A stretch of DNA of 56,796 nucleotides from Dehalococcoidia bacterium UBA6495 (GTDB lineage: Bacteria; Chloroflexota; Dehalococcoidia; Lucifugimonadales; UBA826), in the NCBI GenBank assembly GCA_002435305.1, contig DJMH01000036.1, positions 86,750 through 143,545 of the forward strand, read 5' to 3'. Positions 34,382 to 43,947 of the stretch are shown here, in pieces; position 1 is the first letter of the stretch; each line of letters begins with the position of its first letter. The notes under the pieces were generated by a model. The model had not been told where the DNA came from, searched no databases, and saw only the letters and a list, made by a program, of their open reading frames with translations. The translations under genes were made by a program, and so were the position numbers.

Positions 34382-36604
34382 CTAATTTTCAATATCATTT
34401 TGGGAATCAATATTCCTCAACCGGGTAACCCCATCAACTCCAATCACAGCCTCTAATTTCGTGTACAAATGTCCCAGTTGATCGATACCATTTGTATATA
34501 CCGTCAGCGAAATGACGCACCTATCATCGTACTCTTCAGAATTAATATTGGCAATATTAATTCGTTCGTTAGAGACCACTGATGTAACGTCTCCTAACAA
34601 TCCAACGCGGTCCCAACAATCCAATTGAATTCTTACCGGATATAACGTCCTAGATTCTCCCCAATCTACTGCTACTATCCGTTCCAACTCATCTTCAGAG
34701 GTTATGTTTGGACACGATTTCCTGTGTACGGTGACACCTCGTCCCCTCGTAATAAACCCTGTGATTTCATCCCCCATTATTGGATTACAACATCTAGCAA
34801 TGTTGGTTAGAAGATCTCCGACCCCAAGAACCTGAACTCCTGAAGCTGGTCCTGTTTTAGGTGGTGTCGAGCGAATCAGTTCATCAGGAAGCTCAGACTC
34901 CAACGATATCCTAGATATCAATTTGGCTGTTGATAATGAACCGCCGCCCAAATCGGCGAACATATCATCAACAGTTTTGTACCTAAACATTCCCACAACT
35001 ATTTCCGGGGTGACATTCAAACCTAATCTTGCCAATTGTTTCTGGAATACTTCCTTCCCACGTTCTATATTTGTTTGACGCTCCTGTCGGTTAAACCATT
35101 GGCGCATCTTGGCTCGTGCTGAAGAAGTTTTGGCATATCCCAGACTAGGGTTAATCCAATCTAGACTTGGTCCTCTAGTAACCTTACTGGTCATTATCTG
35201 GATAGTGTCACCGTTTTGTACATGATAATTCAAAGCCACCAATTTGCCATTCACCTTCGCTCCAACACAACCATGCCCAATATCCGTATGAATTCTGTAA
35301 GCAAAATCAAGTGGGGTAGAACCGGTGGGAAGTTCTATGACCTCTCCGTTAGGTGTATAAACAAAAACCTGATTCTGAAAAATATCCGTTTTGAAAGATT
35401 CTACAAATTCTACTGCTCCACTCACATCACGTTGCCATTCTAAAAGTTGTCGCAACCAAGTCATTTTCTCTTCAAACTGAACATCAAGTTCCCCGGTTTC
35501 TTTGTAGAGCCAGTGGGCTGCCACCCCATATTCGGCTACCTGATGCATATCATGAGTTCGAATTTGAATTTCCACTGGGGATGATTCTTCACACAAAACG
35601 GCAGTGTGGAGCGACTGGTAAAGATTGTCTTTAGGATTGGCTATATAGTCATCGAACTGTCCCGGCAAGGGCCTCCATTTAGTATGCATTACTCCAAGAG
35701 TGCCGTAACAATCTTTCACTTCATTTACCAGGATACGTACAGCAAAAAGATCATATATTTCACTGACCTCTCTGTTGGATTCATGATACCTTTCTGACTT
35801 CTTGTGAATGCTATATATGTGTTTAGGCCTTCCATATATATCTGCCGCTATGCCAGCTTTGTCGAGTTCAGATTTTACTATTTCTACAACTTTGGAAATA
35901 TACTCCTCCCGCTTACCACGCTTGGAATTCAACCGAAGGGAGATTTGCTTATATGCATCAGGATCTATTTGCTGGAAAGATAAATCCTCAAGCATCCATT
36001 TTATTTCCCAAATGCCCAACCTGTGAGCCAGGGGGGCATATATTTCCAAAGTCTCCTTGGCCATTGCCTCTCGTCGAATTTGAGGTAGTGACCCAACAGT
36101 TCGCATGTTATGTAGCCTGTCGGCTAGCTTGATTAAAACCACCCTCACATCCTCCGCCATTGCCATAAGCATTTTTCTCAGCGTTTCTGCTTGAGCAATG
36201 TCCTCTAATGAAGTCTCCTCAAAAGCACCCTGGGATCCAGGCAAAAACTGGGAATCTCCCATTACCTCCGTCTTGGTAAGCTTTGTAACTCCATCCACTA
36301 ATCCTGCGACGTCGCTCCCAAATTCCATGGAAAGTTCAGCAAACGTTACATCACAGTCTTCCAAAACATCGTGAAGAAGAGCGGCGGAGAGAGCGTTTGC
36401 ATCCAAGCGAAGATCAGCCAAAAAAAGGGCCGTCTGTTTTGGATGTTCGAAAAATTCCTCTCCAGAAAGTCGGCTCTGACCAGCGTGCGCTTTTTCAGCA
36501 AAAGCATAGGCTTTAGCAACTAACTCTACCTTGTCAGAAGCAAGGTAATGCCCCATTTTTTCATATAAGGCATCATCGACAATTACATTCCCAACATTAA
36601 CCAT
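34382..36604 (-). CDS. rel: Bifunctional (p)ppGpp synthetase/hydrolase, RSH family
   Basis: Stringent-response enzyme of 740 residues. The HD hydrolase domain is intact with FFEHPKQTA, the HD pair 78-79 in ALLHDVLEDC and RLHNMRTV. The synthetase domain follows (GRPKHIYSIHKK, VNEVKDCYGTLGVMH, FDDYIANPKDNLYQSLHT), then TGS (VFVYTPNGEVIELPTGSTPL), a zinc-finger region (IARCCNPIMGDEI, HRKSCPN) and a C-terminal ACT domain. The intact HD motif argues for both synthesis and breakdown. It is divergent from hisS, so stringent control and histidyl-tRNA charging share an intergenic region. Confidence 0.95.
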   Translation of the reverse strand: MVNVGNVIVDDALYEKMGHYLASDKVELVAKAYAFAEKAHAGQSRLSGEEFFEHPKQTALFLADLRLDANALSAALLHDVLEDCDVTFAELSMEFGSDVAGLVDGVTKLTKTEVMGDSQFLPGSQGAFEETSLEDIAQAETLRKMLMAMAEDVRVVLIKLADRLHNMRTVGSLPQIRREAMAKETLEIYAPLAHRLGIWEIKWMLEDLSFQQIDPDAYKQISLRLNSKRGKREEYISKVVEIVKSELDKAGIAADIYGRPKHIYSIHKKSERYHESNREVSEIYDLFAVRILVNEVKDCYGTLGVMHTKWRPLPGQFDDYIANPKDNLYQSLHTAVLCEESSPVEIQIRTHDMHQVAEYGVAAHWLYKETGELDVQFEEKMTWLRQLLEWQRDVSGAVEFVESFKTDIFQNQVFVYTPNGEVIELPTGSTPLDFAYRIHTDIGHGCVGAKVNGKLVALNYHVQNGDTIQIMTSKVTRGPSLDWINPSLGYAKTSSARAKMRQWFNRQERQTNIERGKEVFQKQLARLGLNVTPEIVVGMFRYKTVDDMFADLGGGSLSTAKLISRISLESELPDELIRSTPPKTGPASGVQVLGVGDLLTNIARCCNPIMGDEITGFITRGRGVTVHRKSCPNITSEDELERIVAVDWGESRTLYPVRIQLDCWDRVGLLGDVTSVVSNERINIANINSEEYDDRCVISLTVYTNGIDQLGHLYTKLEAVIGVDGVTRLRNIDSQNDIEN

Positions 36605-36803
36605 GGAGCGAAACTCTCCAAACTATTGGTCACCAAACAAACCAAGACATCACTTGGCTTGCACCTCTCATTCCTCATTTGTTTCTACTAGGACATATTT
36701 TGAAAGTTGGCAAATTATATCGCAACTTGAGCAGTATGACGAAGCCACTCTGATCTTAATTTTTAATATAAAATGGTTGGGTTCCAAAATAGAGGGAGAT
36801 GAA

Positions 36804-38078
36804 ATGGAATTCCAAGCCCCACGAGGTACCACTGATGTATTACCAGATGATCAAAGATATTGGCGCTACGTAGAAAACACCGCTTCACAGGTTGCTGAAA
36901 GCTTCGGATATAGAAGAATTGATACACCTGTTTTTGAAGATACCAATCTGTATATTAGAAGCATTGGTGATTCAACAGACATAGTGGAAAAGGAAACCTA
37001 CACCTTTAGTGATAGAGGAGGGGATTCACTAACCCTTAGACCGGAGGGTACAGCTTCTGTTTGTCGAGCCTACATTCAACACGGTATGCATAACATGCCC
37101 CAACCAGTGAGACTTTTCTATCTTTGTCCAAATTTCAGATACGAAAGGCCTCAGGCCGGCAGGTTCAGAGCCTTTCACCAATTTGGCATAGAGGCCTTTG
37201 GCGAATCAGATCCCTATATTGATGCCGAAGTTATAGAAGTTTCTTGGAGATTTCTAACAAGTGTAGGCATCGATGATATTTCTCTAAGGATCAACAGCAT
37301 TGGCGACTCGAACTGCAGACCAAAATACGTTGATGCTTTGCAAACCTACTATCAAAATTATTCCCAATCTCTCTGTCCCGATTGTGTAAGGCGATTGGAG
37401 ACCAATCCTCTTCGTCTTTTGGATTGCAAAATTGAATCTTGCCAACCAGTGATTCAATCTGCTCCGAAAAGTACCGAATATCTTTGCCTTCCGTGCAATG
37501 CTCACTGGGTCCAGCTCCAAGAATATTTAGAAACCACTGGAATTGGATACGAAATTGACAACACCCTTGTCCGAGGCCTGGATTATTATTCAAGAACTGT
37601 TTACGAAATAACCCCTCCAACAGAAAGAAGGACCAATGTTATAGCCGGAGGAGGTCGCTATGATGGTCTGCTAGAACAATTGGGAGGTCCAGCAACGCCT
37701 GGCATAGGTTTTGGAATGGGAATAGAGCGAGTGATCGAAAACATTAAAAGGCTTGAAATAGATATCGCATCTAATCCCAAACTAAGCATTATGTTTGCAC
37801 ACATCGGAGAAGGAGCTAAAAAAGAAGCCATTAGCCTATCATCTCAAATAAGACGATTAGGAAAAGAATCTTTTGTCGGCCCTTCAAGGGGATTAAGAAG
37901 TCAAATGCGATATGCATCTCACATGAATTCATCCCACGTAATAATCATTGGTGATGATGAACTATCTACGGGTTTATACACTCTGAGAGATTTGAGCAAA
38001 GGTGATCAAACCGAAATTACTGCGGATGGAATTTTAAATTTTGTTAAAACCCATGACATTGGCCAGAAGGTAGATTAA
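36804..38078 (+). CDS. hisS: Histidyl-tRNA synthetase
   Basis: Class II synthetase, 424 residues. Motif 2 region LRPEGTASVCRAYI, FRYERPQAGRFRAFHQFGIE, the histidine loops GLDYYSRTVYE and GGGRYDGLLEQLGG, and motif 3 GIGFGMGIERV are all present, with a C-terminal anticodon-binding domain. The start at ATG 36804 has GAGGGAG just upstream and gives the typical EFQAPRGTTDVLPDD beginning. The long in-frame extension upstream (from 36603) is not family-like and was not used. Confidence 0.96.
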   Translation: MEFQAPRGTTDVLPDDQRYWRYVENTASQVAESFGYRRIDTPVFEDTNLYIRSIGDSTDIVEKETYTFSDRGGDSLTLRPEGTASVCRAYIQHGMHNMPQPVRLFYLCPNFRYERPQAGRFRAFHQFGIEAFGESDPYIDAEVIEVSWRFLTSVGIDDISLRINSIGDSNCRPKYVDALQTYYQNYSQSLCPDCVRRLETNPLRLLDCKIESCQPVIQSAPKSTEYLCLPCNAHWVQLQEYLETTGIGYEIDNTLVRGLDYYSRTVYEITPPTERRTNVIAGGGRYDGLLEQLGGPATPGIGFGMGIERVIENIKRLEIDIASNPKLSIMFAHIGEGAKKEAISLSSQIRRLGKESFVGPSRGLRSQMRYASHMNSSHVIIIGDDELSTGLYTLRDLSKGDQTEITADGILNFVKTHDIGQKVD

Positions 38079-39275
38079 ATGCTTCAAAACGAAAACTCAA
38101 TCTTCGAAATGATTTCACAAGCTCAGGAATACATGCAAGAAAACGAAATTGATGGCTGGCTCCTCTATGACTACAGGGGAATGAATCCCATTTTGTGGGA
38201 CGCCATTGGTTACATATCAAATGTAACTAGACCATGCTGGCTATGGATACCTGCAAATTCTGATCCTAAATTCATTGTAAGTTTTGTAGATCAAAATAGG
38301 TTTGAACATTTAGGAATAAAAACGGAATTCTGGGTAAGCCGGGAACAAATGATTGACTCCTTGAAATCTCACCTACCTCAACACGGAAAAGTTGCTATGG
38401 AATACTCACCAATGGGAGTTTTACCTAGAGTCACAAAAATTGATGGCGGCACCTTAGAGCTAGTTCGAAGTCTGGGGGTTGAAGTTGTTACATCGGCTAA
38501 TTTAATTCAATACGCTACACAGAGATGGTCTGACAAAGAGCTGGATTCGCATTTAAAGGCCTCTGAAATTTTGACCACTACAGTTAAAGAAGCATTCAAC
38601 TTCATTAGTGAAAACTTAGATACTAACCTAACGGAATTTGAGGTTGCTGAATTTATACGAAATCGGTTCACAGAAAGTAATCTTATAACTCCCGATGGCC
38701 CAGTCGTAGCTATAAACAACCATGCAACGGACCCTCACTTTGAGCCCACAGAAACTAATTCTTCAACAATGAGTAAGGGAGATTGGGTCTTAATTGACTT
38801 ATGGGGAAGAATAGGAGATGAACCCTCTGTTTGTGCCGATATAACCTGGACAGCATTCATAGGTGACGAGGTACCGAAAAAGCATCTAGAAGTATTTAAC
38901 ACCGTCATAGGCGGTCGCGATGCTGCAGTTACTCTGCTAGAAAAAGCCTATCATGAGGGAAGAGAGTTACAGGGTTGGGAAGTTGATGCTGAAGCTAGAA
39001 GGTACATAGATAACATGGGATACGGCAAATATTTCAGTCATAGATTAGGACATAGTCTGGGCAGAGAGGCACATGGGAATGCCGTCAACCTAGATGGATG
39101 GGAAACCATCGACACCCGCACTATAAGCCCAAAAATCGGATTTACGATAGAACCTGGCATATACATACCTGGGGAATTTGGAGTCAGGTCTGAAATCGAT
39201 TTGTTCTATTATGAAACTGGGCCCACAGTCACTACTGAAAGACAAACGTCACCATATATAATTCAGGTATCATGA
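38079..39275 (+). CDS. M24-family metallopeptidase (Xaa-Pro aminopeptidase-like)
   Basis: Pita-bread metallopeptidase of 398 residues. The creatinase-like N-terminal domain (1 to about 155) precedes a catalytic domain in which candidate ligands are visible: LIDLWGR with the first Asp, SVCADITWTAF with the second, GHSLGREAHG with His, FTIEPGIYIPGEFGVRSEID with both Glu. It starts directly after the hisS stop, an operon. Substrate preference (Xaa-Pro dipeptide or creatine-like) cannot be told. Confidence 0.83.
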   Translation: MLQNENSIFEMISQAQEYMQENEIDGWLLYDYRGMNPILWDAIGYISNVTRPCWLWIPANSDPKFIVSFVDQNRFEHLGIKTEFWVSREQMIDSLKSHLPQHGKVAMEYSPMGVLPRVTKIDGGTLELVRSLGVEVVTSANLIQYATQRWSDKELDSHLKASEILTTTVKEAFNFISENLDTNLTEFEVAEFIRNRFTESNLITPDGPVVAINNHATDPHFEPTETNSSTMSKGDWVLIDLWGRIGDEPSVCADITWTAFIGDEVPKKHLEVFNTVIGGRDAAVTLLEKAYHEGRELQGWEVDAEARRYIDNMGYGKYFSHRLGHSLGREAHGNAVNLDGWETIDTRTISPKIGFTIEPGIYIPGEFGVRSEIDLFYYETGPTVTTERQTSPYIIQVS

Positions 39276-39295
39276 AATCATATTACTTGATTTCA
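39273..39295. terminator. Short inverted repeat between convergent genes, possible bidirectional terminator
   Basis: TGAAATCA (39273-39280) and TGATTTCA (39288-39295) form an 8-bp stem with a 7-nt loop, exactly at the convergent ends of the M24 peptidase and the MFS gene. It is AT-rich and lacks a long U tract, so strength is doubtful. Confidence 0.35.
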
Positions 39296-40558
39296 ATGAA
39301 CTTGTTGTTGGTTAATTGTCTTAGGCAATTTCAATCCAGCTAAAATTGCTGTGGATATCAAGGCGACAACTCCGCTGAAAATGAAACAACTTTTTATGCC
39401 TAAATCAGTGTCAGATAAAAGCCCGGCTATCACTGGTCCTACAGTCCCCAAAAAACTTGCCCCATAAATTAACGAGACTACGGTGGATTGTGCCCTTCCT
39501 TTTGCAACGTCCATGGCTGCTGCAATAAATATCGTGTGGAGTGAATATACAAAGGCACCCATTGCCAACACATTGAGAACGAGTTGGACACCATCATCAG
39601 CAACACTAAGAGTCAAATAGAGAACTCCTAGGAGAGACATTGCAGGCACTAGCACAATTTTCCTTCCGTATTTATCCGACAACCAACCCATAATAGGTTG
39701 CGCAACAATTCCAGTTGCCTGTGCGCCTGCAATGAAAAGTGCTGTTGTGATTGCATCTTTCCCAAGTGTATCAATCAAATACACCGGCAAAAATGCAACG
39801 ATCGTCGCTTGAGCCATGGACCGAAAAGCAGTAACAAAGATAAGGCCTAGCATGACTTTATCTTTGAGCAATAAGCCAACATCCCCAAAATAATCTCTTA
39901 GTGACGCAGTATCACTATCAACAGTTGGAATATTTCTCATCATCAAATAAACAAGTACAGCGAATAATAAGGCTGGGAAAACACTGATTTTAAGAACTTC
40001 ATTCCACTGGAAAGCTACTAAGTAAGTAAGCGATATAATTGAGGCCGTTTTTACAGACTCAGTCGTTAGCAACCCAACCACAATAGGTCCAAGCATTTCC
40101 CCAACAGAACCACCTGTACCATGTAGGGATATAGCAAATCCTCTTCGGTCTGGAAATTTCCTCGACAATGAGGCTATTGCTGGTGGGTGATATAGAGATG
40201 GCCCAATGCCAACCAATAGCATCACAGCCAATACCCACCAAAAGCTGGGTGCAAACCCGAGAAGGAAATACGATATACCCATCATGCTCAGAGAGATAAA
40301 AAGCATTAGTCCGGCTCTGTTGGCAAACCTCTCCCCTAAGTACCCTGCCACCATAGTTGTCGCGCCACTCGTCCCTCTGCCAACACTAGAAATAACGCCG
40401 TATTGTGTGTTTGATAAACCTAAGTCACCTTTCATTAATGTTAAAAGAATAGGCAAAGCTGAATTGAATACATGCTTGACGGCGTGTCCCAATGTGACAG
40501 TGACGGCTAATTGGTTTCTTCCCTTTCTGAGTTCCGGGCTTACTTCAACAGACTCCAT
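39293..40558 (-). CDS. MFS transporter, fosmidomycin-resistance (Fsr)-like
   Basis: Major-facilitator permease of 421 residues with about twelve transmembrane helices. The N-terminal half contains HAVKHVFNSALPILLTLMKG, LSNTQYGVISSVGRGTSGAT and the loop DRRGFAISLHGTGGSVGEM; the central loop has GWLSDKYGRKIVLVPAMSL, an MFS A-motif. The pattern resembles Fsr/YfiS-type exporters, but substrate is unknown. GGAGA lies 6 bp before its ATG. It stands alone between a convergent peptidase and thiD. Confidence 0.8.
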   Translation of the reverse strand: MESVEVSPELRKGRNQLAVTVTLGHAVKHVFNSALPILLTLMKGDLGLSNTQYGVISSVGRGTSGATTMVAGYLGERFANRAGLMLFISLSMMGISYFLLGFAPSFWWVLAVMLLVGIGPSLYHPPAIASLSRKFPDRRGFAISLHGTGGSVGEMLGPIVVGLLTTESVKTASIISLTYLVAFQWNEVLKISVFPALLFAVLVYLMMRNIPTVDSDTASLRDYFGDVGLLLKDKVMLGLIFVTAFRSMAQATIVAFLPVYLIDTLGKDAITTALFIAGAQATGIVAQPIMGWLSDKYGRKIVLVPAMSLLGVLYLTLSVADDGVQLVLNVLAMGAFVYSLHTIFIAAAMDVAKGRAQSTVVSLIYGASFLGTVGPVIAGLLSDTDLGIKSCFIFSGVVALISTAILAGLKLPKTINQQQVH

Positions 40559-40618
40559 TTATCTCTCCAAGAACTCAGTGGTCAAAACCGGTGAATCATA
40601 ACATCTCGTGATGGACAT

Positions 40619-41449
40619 TCATTGAATTCCCGATTCTTCAGATTTCCAATGTTCATAGAAATGATTAAGAGGTCCGTGGCCATTCCCGATCTGTAAATCA
40701 TGCCTAATTGAGCCGGTTACAAAAGCTTTTGCTTGACTGACAGAATTTCTTGTCGATAACCCTTTAGCAATACCAGCGGCGATTGCGGATGCGAAAGTAC
40801 AACCAGTACCATGCGTGTTGAGTGTGTTGACTCTTTTAGTCGTGAACAGATGAAAGGATGTCCCATCATAAAATATGTCGGTAGCTGGTCCTTCATTTAT
40901 ATGACCACCTTTGACCACGGCTGTTTTACAACCCATTTCTACCAGTTTGACAGCAGCAGCTTTCGCACTATTCACATCTACAACATTTATACCTGTAATG
41001 GCAGTAGCTTCCGGTCCATTTGGAGTAACGACTAACGCAATTGGAATGAGTTCTGTTTTTAAAGCTTCTATAGCTTCATCCTGTAATAACGTATCACCAC
41101 CTTTTGCGACCATAACAGGATCAACAACTACATTCTCGATTTGATATTGGGATAACTTCCCTACCACAGCTCTGATTATTTCAGAGCTAGACAACATACC
41201 AGTTTTAACAGCATCAGTTCCGATATCTGTCAATACAGAATCGATTTGATTTTCAATTAAAGTGACTGGCAATTCCAATATAGCTTGTACCCCAGTAGTA
41301 TTTTGAGCGGTTATGGCGGTTAATGCTGAAGTTCCATATACTCCATTTGCGGCAAAAGTTTTAAGGTCTGCTTGAATACCGGCGCCTGCACCAGAATCTG
41401 ATCCAGCTATCGTCAAACACTTTGGTGTGGTCTTCATACGTGCCGTCAT
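40619..41449 (-). CDS. thiD: Hydroxymethylpyrimidine/phosphomethylpyrimidine kinase
   Basis: Phosphorylates HMP and HMP-P in thiamine synthesis or salvage. 276 residues, ribokinase fold. N-terminal TIAGSDSGAGAGIQADLKTF, GTSALTAITAQNTTGVQ, VDPVMVAKGGDTLL and the anion-hole NTHGTGCTFASAIAAGIAKG are diagnostic. Last gene of a TPP-riboswitch-controlled operon that imports and processes pyrimidine precursors. Confidence 0.95.
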   Translation of the reverse strand: MTARMKTTPKCLTIAGSDSGAGAGIQADLKTFAANGVYGTSALTAITAQNTTGVQAILELPVTLIENQIDSVLTDIGTDAVKTGMLSSSEIIRAVVGKLSQYQIENVVVDPVMVAKGGDTLLQDEAIEALKTELIPIALVVTPNGPEATAITGINVVDVNSAKAAAVKLVEMGCKTAVVKGGHINEGPATDIFYDGTSFHLFTTKRVNTLNTHGTGCTFASAIAAGIAKGLSTRNSVSQAKAFVTGSIRHDLQIGNGHGPLNHFYEHWKSEESGIQ

Positions 41450-41475
41450 TGTTGATCCCCTAAATTCATCTTCGT

Positions 41476-42135
41476 TTAAACATCAAACCAGAGCTCATCA
41501 TTGTATGCAGATTCCCAAAACAAAAATTCATATCTAAGAGCTGTGTGAAATAGGTAATCGGCTCTTTCGGCTGTTATTTTTGAATCGCTATTTATATAAT
41601 TTTCTAACCAAGACACCAAGTCCCCAAGTACTTCAGGTCCATGAAGGTCAATCCATTCTCTGTAAACAGAATTGGCCGGTTTGGCTTTTTCTTCCATCAA
41701 CCGGGCTCCCCAATCTAAATAAGTACCTTCGGTGACATATAACACCAAAACAATTTCATCAAAAGTACCTTCAAAAGACGTCCTGACTAAAAAGTCCCCA
41801 AAGGCTTGAGTAGTAGGGGAAGCCTTAACAGAGGAATAATCTTTTTCAGATGCTCCTAACTGATTAAAAAATCGCATAAATAGGTCGTTTTCTGGATCCA
41901 ACACACCAGTCAGAAAATCATTGAAAATCGAGGCAGCGTTCAAATCTGGAGCTTTTGCAACTGCTTGAGCTGCCAAAACGACTAAATTATTTACAAAAAC
42001 ATAATCCTGAAGGAAATATGTTTTGAATATCTTGGGCGGCAAGGAATCATCGCCCAATTGTGAAACAAAGCGATGATGAGTCATCAATTCCCACAGGCCA
42101 CAATATTTTGCTTTCAAATCAGAAGTTAACGTCAC
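41476..42135 (-). CDS. tenA: TenA/Thi-4-family aminopyrimidine aminohydrolase, cysteine-less type
   Basis: TenA-fold protein of 219 residues, with FLQDYVFVNNLVVLAAQAVA and a C-terminal RYEFLFWESAYNDELW that holds the conserved Glu of the family. Classical TenA has a catalytic cysteine in a PCYWLY-like segment; here that segment reads VLYVTEGTYLDWG with no cysteine, as in the TenA_E subclass. TenA_E proteins act on amino-HMP or formylamino-HMP from degraded thiamine. The operon context (ThiXYZ, ThiD, TPP riboswitch) fits salvage. Start is GTG at 42135. Confidence 0.85.
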   Translation of the reverse strand: MTLTSDLKAKYCGLWELMTHHRFVSQLGDDSLPPKIFKTYFLQDYVFVNNLVVLAAQAVAKAPDLNAASIFNDFLTGVLDPENDLFMRFFNQLGASEKDYSSVKASPTTQAFGDFLVRTSFEGTFDEIVLVLYVTEGTYLDWGARLMEEKAKPANSVYREWIDLHGPEVLGDLVSWLENYINSDSKITAERADYLFHTALRYEFLFWESAYNDELWFDV

Positions 42136-42150
42136 TTTCCAGAACCTTTT

Positions 42151-43149
42151 TTACTTTATCCAACGCCCAGATTCGGAAGAAAATTTGTCTGTGAAAGCAG
42201 CTTTTGGATCTAGATTTGCATCGATAATGTTCCTCGCTTTCATCCAGTTAGAAAAAGATACCCATCTGCGCTCTTCCTGAGTCCCAAATCTGCCGTTCTT
42301 TCCCTTCCACAAATCCTGGAGCAAATCTGCCCCTGGCCTATCAATATCTTCATCTATTTCAGGAGCGTATTTCTTCAAAATATCAACACCCGTTTGCGGA
42401 TCGGAAATGGCATCAGTGTACCCCTTGCGGACAGCTCGGGTGAATCTTCCCACAACATTGGCATTTTCTGATAAATAGTCTTCGCTCGTCACCATCACCA
42501 ATTCGTAATAGTCGGGAACGCCCCATTCTTCCATTCGCATCACATTAACAGGATGTCCTTCATTCTTGAGAAGTATGCTCTCATGAGTAAAATAAGCTCC
42601 GATAATCGCGTCTACCGTTTCAGATATCATAGACAACCCCAATTCCCAGCCTACATTCACCAGTTCTATATCTTCCAGTCCATTTAGACCATCAGACTCG
42701 AGCATAGTATTTAAGGCATCTTCATTCCAAGGGATACCTGGATATCCTACCTTTTTCCCTTTCAGATCTTTCGGTGTTTTGTTTCCAGAAGACTGCAATG
42801 CCATTATAGAATTCAACGGGTGTTGCACCATACCCAAAACTGAAATGACCGGAACTCCTTCTGAGCGGGCTATTAGAACGTCGGGTTGGTAATTCATACC
42901 AAAATCATCTGCACCTGAAGCTACCGTTTGTAAAACAGTAGAAGGATCTGACGGGGTATATATTTCAACTTTTAAATTTTCTTCTTCGAAATAGCCCTTT
43001 TCCTGAGCGATGTATAACCCAATGTGATTAGCATTTGGGTACCAATCCAACGCAAGCTTCACTTGAACAATGTCTGTTGAGGTGTCGCAAGATATATTTA
43101 AGCAAGTTAATACTGTTAGCAAGATGAATCCCATTAATCTATTTTTCAT
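42151..43149 (-). CDS. thiY: ABC transporter substrate-binding lipoprotein, ThiY/THI5-like
   Basis: Binding protein of 332 residues for thiamine pyrimidine precursors. A signal peptide (residues 1 to about 21) ends at a lipobox-like LNISCD. The mature domain begins VQVKLALDWYPNANHIGLYI, the NMT1/THI5-like signature, and has FGMNYQPDVLIARSEGVPV and GKKVGYPGIPW. AAGGATGATGA precedes the ATG. In characterised systems ThiY binds N-formyl-4-amino-5-aminomethyl-2-methylpyrimidine; here that ligand is inferred. Confidence 0.9.
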   Translation of the reverse strand: MKNRLMGFILLTVLTCLNISCDTSTDIVQVKLALDWYPNANHIGLYIAQEKGYFEEENLKVEIYTPSDPSTVLQTVASGADDFGMNYQPDVLIARSEGVPVISVLGMVQHPLNSIMALQSSGNKTPKDLKGKKVGYPGIPWNEDALNTMLESDGLNGLEDIELVNVGWELGLSMISETVDAIIGAYFTHESILLKNEGHPVNVMRMEEWGVPDYYELVMVTSEDYLSENANVVGRFTRAVRKGYTDAISDPQTGVDILKKYAPEIDEDIDRPGADLLQDLWKGKNGRFGTQEERRWVSFSNWMKARNIIDANLDPKAAFTDKFSSESGRWIK

Positions 43150-43182
43150 TCATCATCCTTTATAAATTTGTATTCCATAAAC

Positions 43183-43947
43183 TTAATTTCTCTGTTCATT
43201 GGACCACGGTACAAACACCTTCTCAAGATAGGTTATTAAAGCAAATAACCCTATCCCTATAAAAGATAGAATTATGATCGCGGCAAATACTCGCTCAGTT
43301 TGAAATTGCGGCTTCGATCGAATCATCAGATACCCGAGTCCTTCACTAGAACCAACCCACTCACCGATTACCGCACCTATCACACTGATCGCTATGGCAA
43401 CCCTAAGACCCGAGAACAAATAAGGGAGGGAGGATGGGATCATAATTTTCGAAAAAACCTGAGCTTTTTTTCCCCCTAATGTATGCATTAACTTTTGAAT
43501 ATCGGGATCGATAGATTTCATGCCATCCACAGTATTAACCACAATGGGGAAAAAACTTATCAAGGCTACCACTATTATTTTGGGTGCCAATCCATACCCA
43601 ATCCAAACCAATAACATGGGAGCTATAACAATAATCGGTACTGTTTGGGAAGCGATGATAAACGGATATAAAGCCTTTTCAATTGTCTGCGAAAGACAAA
43701 TAGCGGAGGCTAAAATGACACCCACAGCTAAGGCTAAAAAAAATCCTAGAATAATTTCTTCTAGAGTTACTAAGGTATGCCTCATGAGCATACTGTGATC
43801 ACTATAGATAGTGGTTGCCACAGAAGATGGTGAGGGTAACAGCCAACTAGGTATTTCTTGTATTTTCACAAGTAATTGCCATGCCCCAACAATCAAACAT
43901 ACTATTCCGAAAGCCGGGCTCCATTTAACCAACCAATTTATCATCAT
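43183..43947 (-). CDS. thiX: ABC transporter permease, ThiX-like
   Basis: Inner-membrane permease of 254 residues with about six helices. The cytoplasmic EAA-type loop is visible (PDIQKLMHTLGGKKAQVFSK, then IMIPSSLPYLFSGLRVAIAI), and the family resembles SsuC/TauC/ThiX permeases. Its start adjoins the thiZ stop, so the two are translated together. Confidence 0.9.
   Translation of the reverse strand: MMINWLVKWSPAFGIVCLIVGAWQLLVKIQEIPSWLLPSPSSVATTIYSDHSMLMRHTLVTLEEIILGFFLALAVGVILASAICLSQTIEKALYPFIIASQTVPIIVIAPMLLVWIGYGLAPKIIVVALISFFPIVVNTVDGMKSIDPDIQKLMHTLGGKKAQVFSKIMIPSSLPYLFSGLRVAIAISVIGAVIGEWVGSSEGLGYLMIRSKPQFQTERVFAAIIILSFIGIGLFALITYLEKVFVPWSNEQRN

Noticed and set aside
36603..36803. In-frame N-terminal extension of hisS
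   Set aside because: HisRS proteins begin at the EFQAPRGTTDVLP segment, and the ATG at 36804 has a strong ribosome-binding site; the extension is probably the hisS and rel promoter region.
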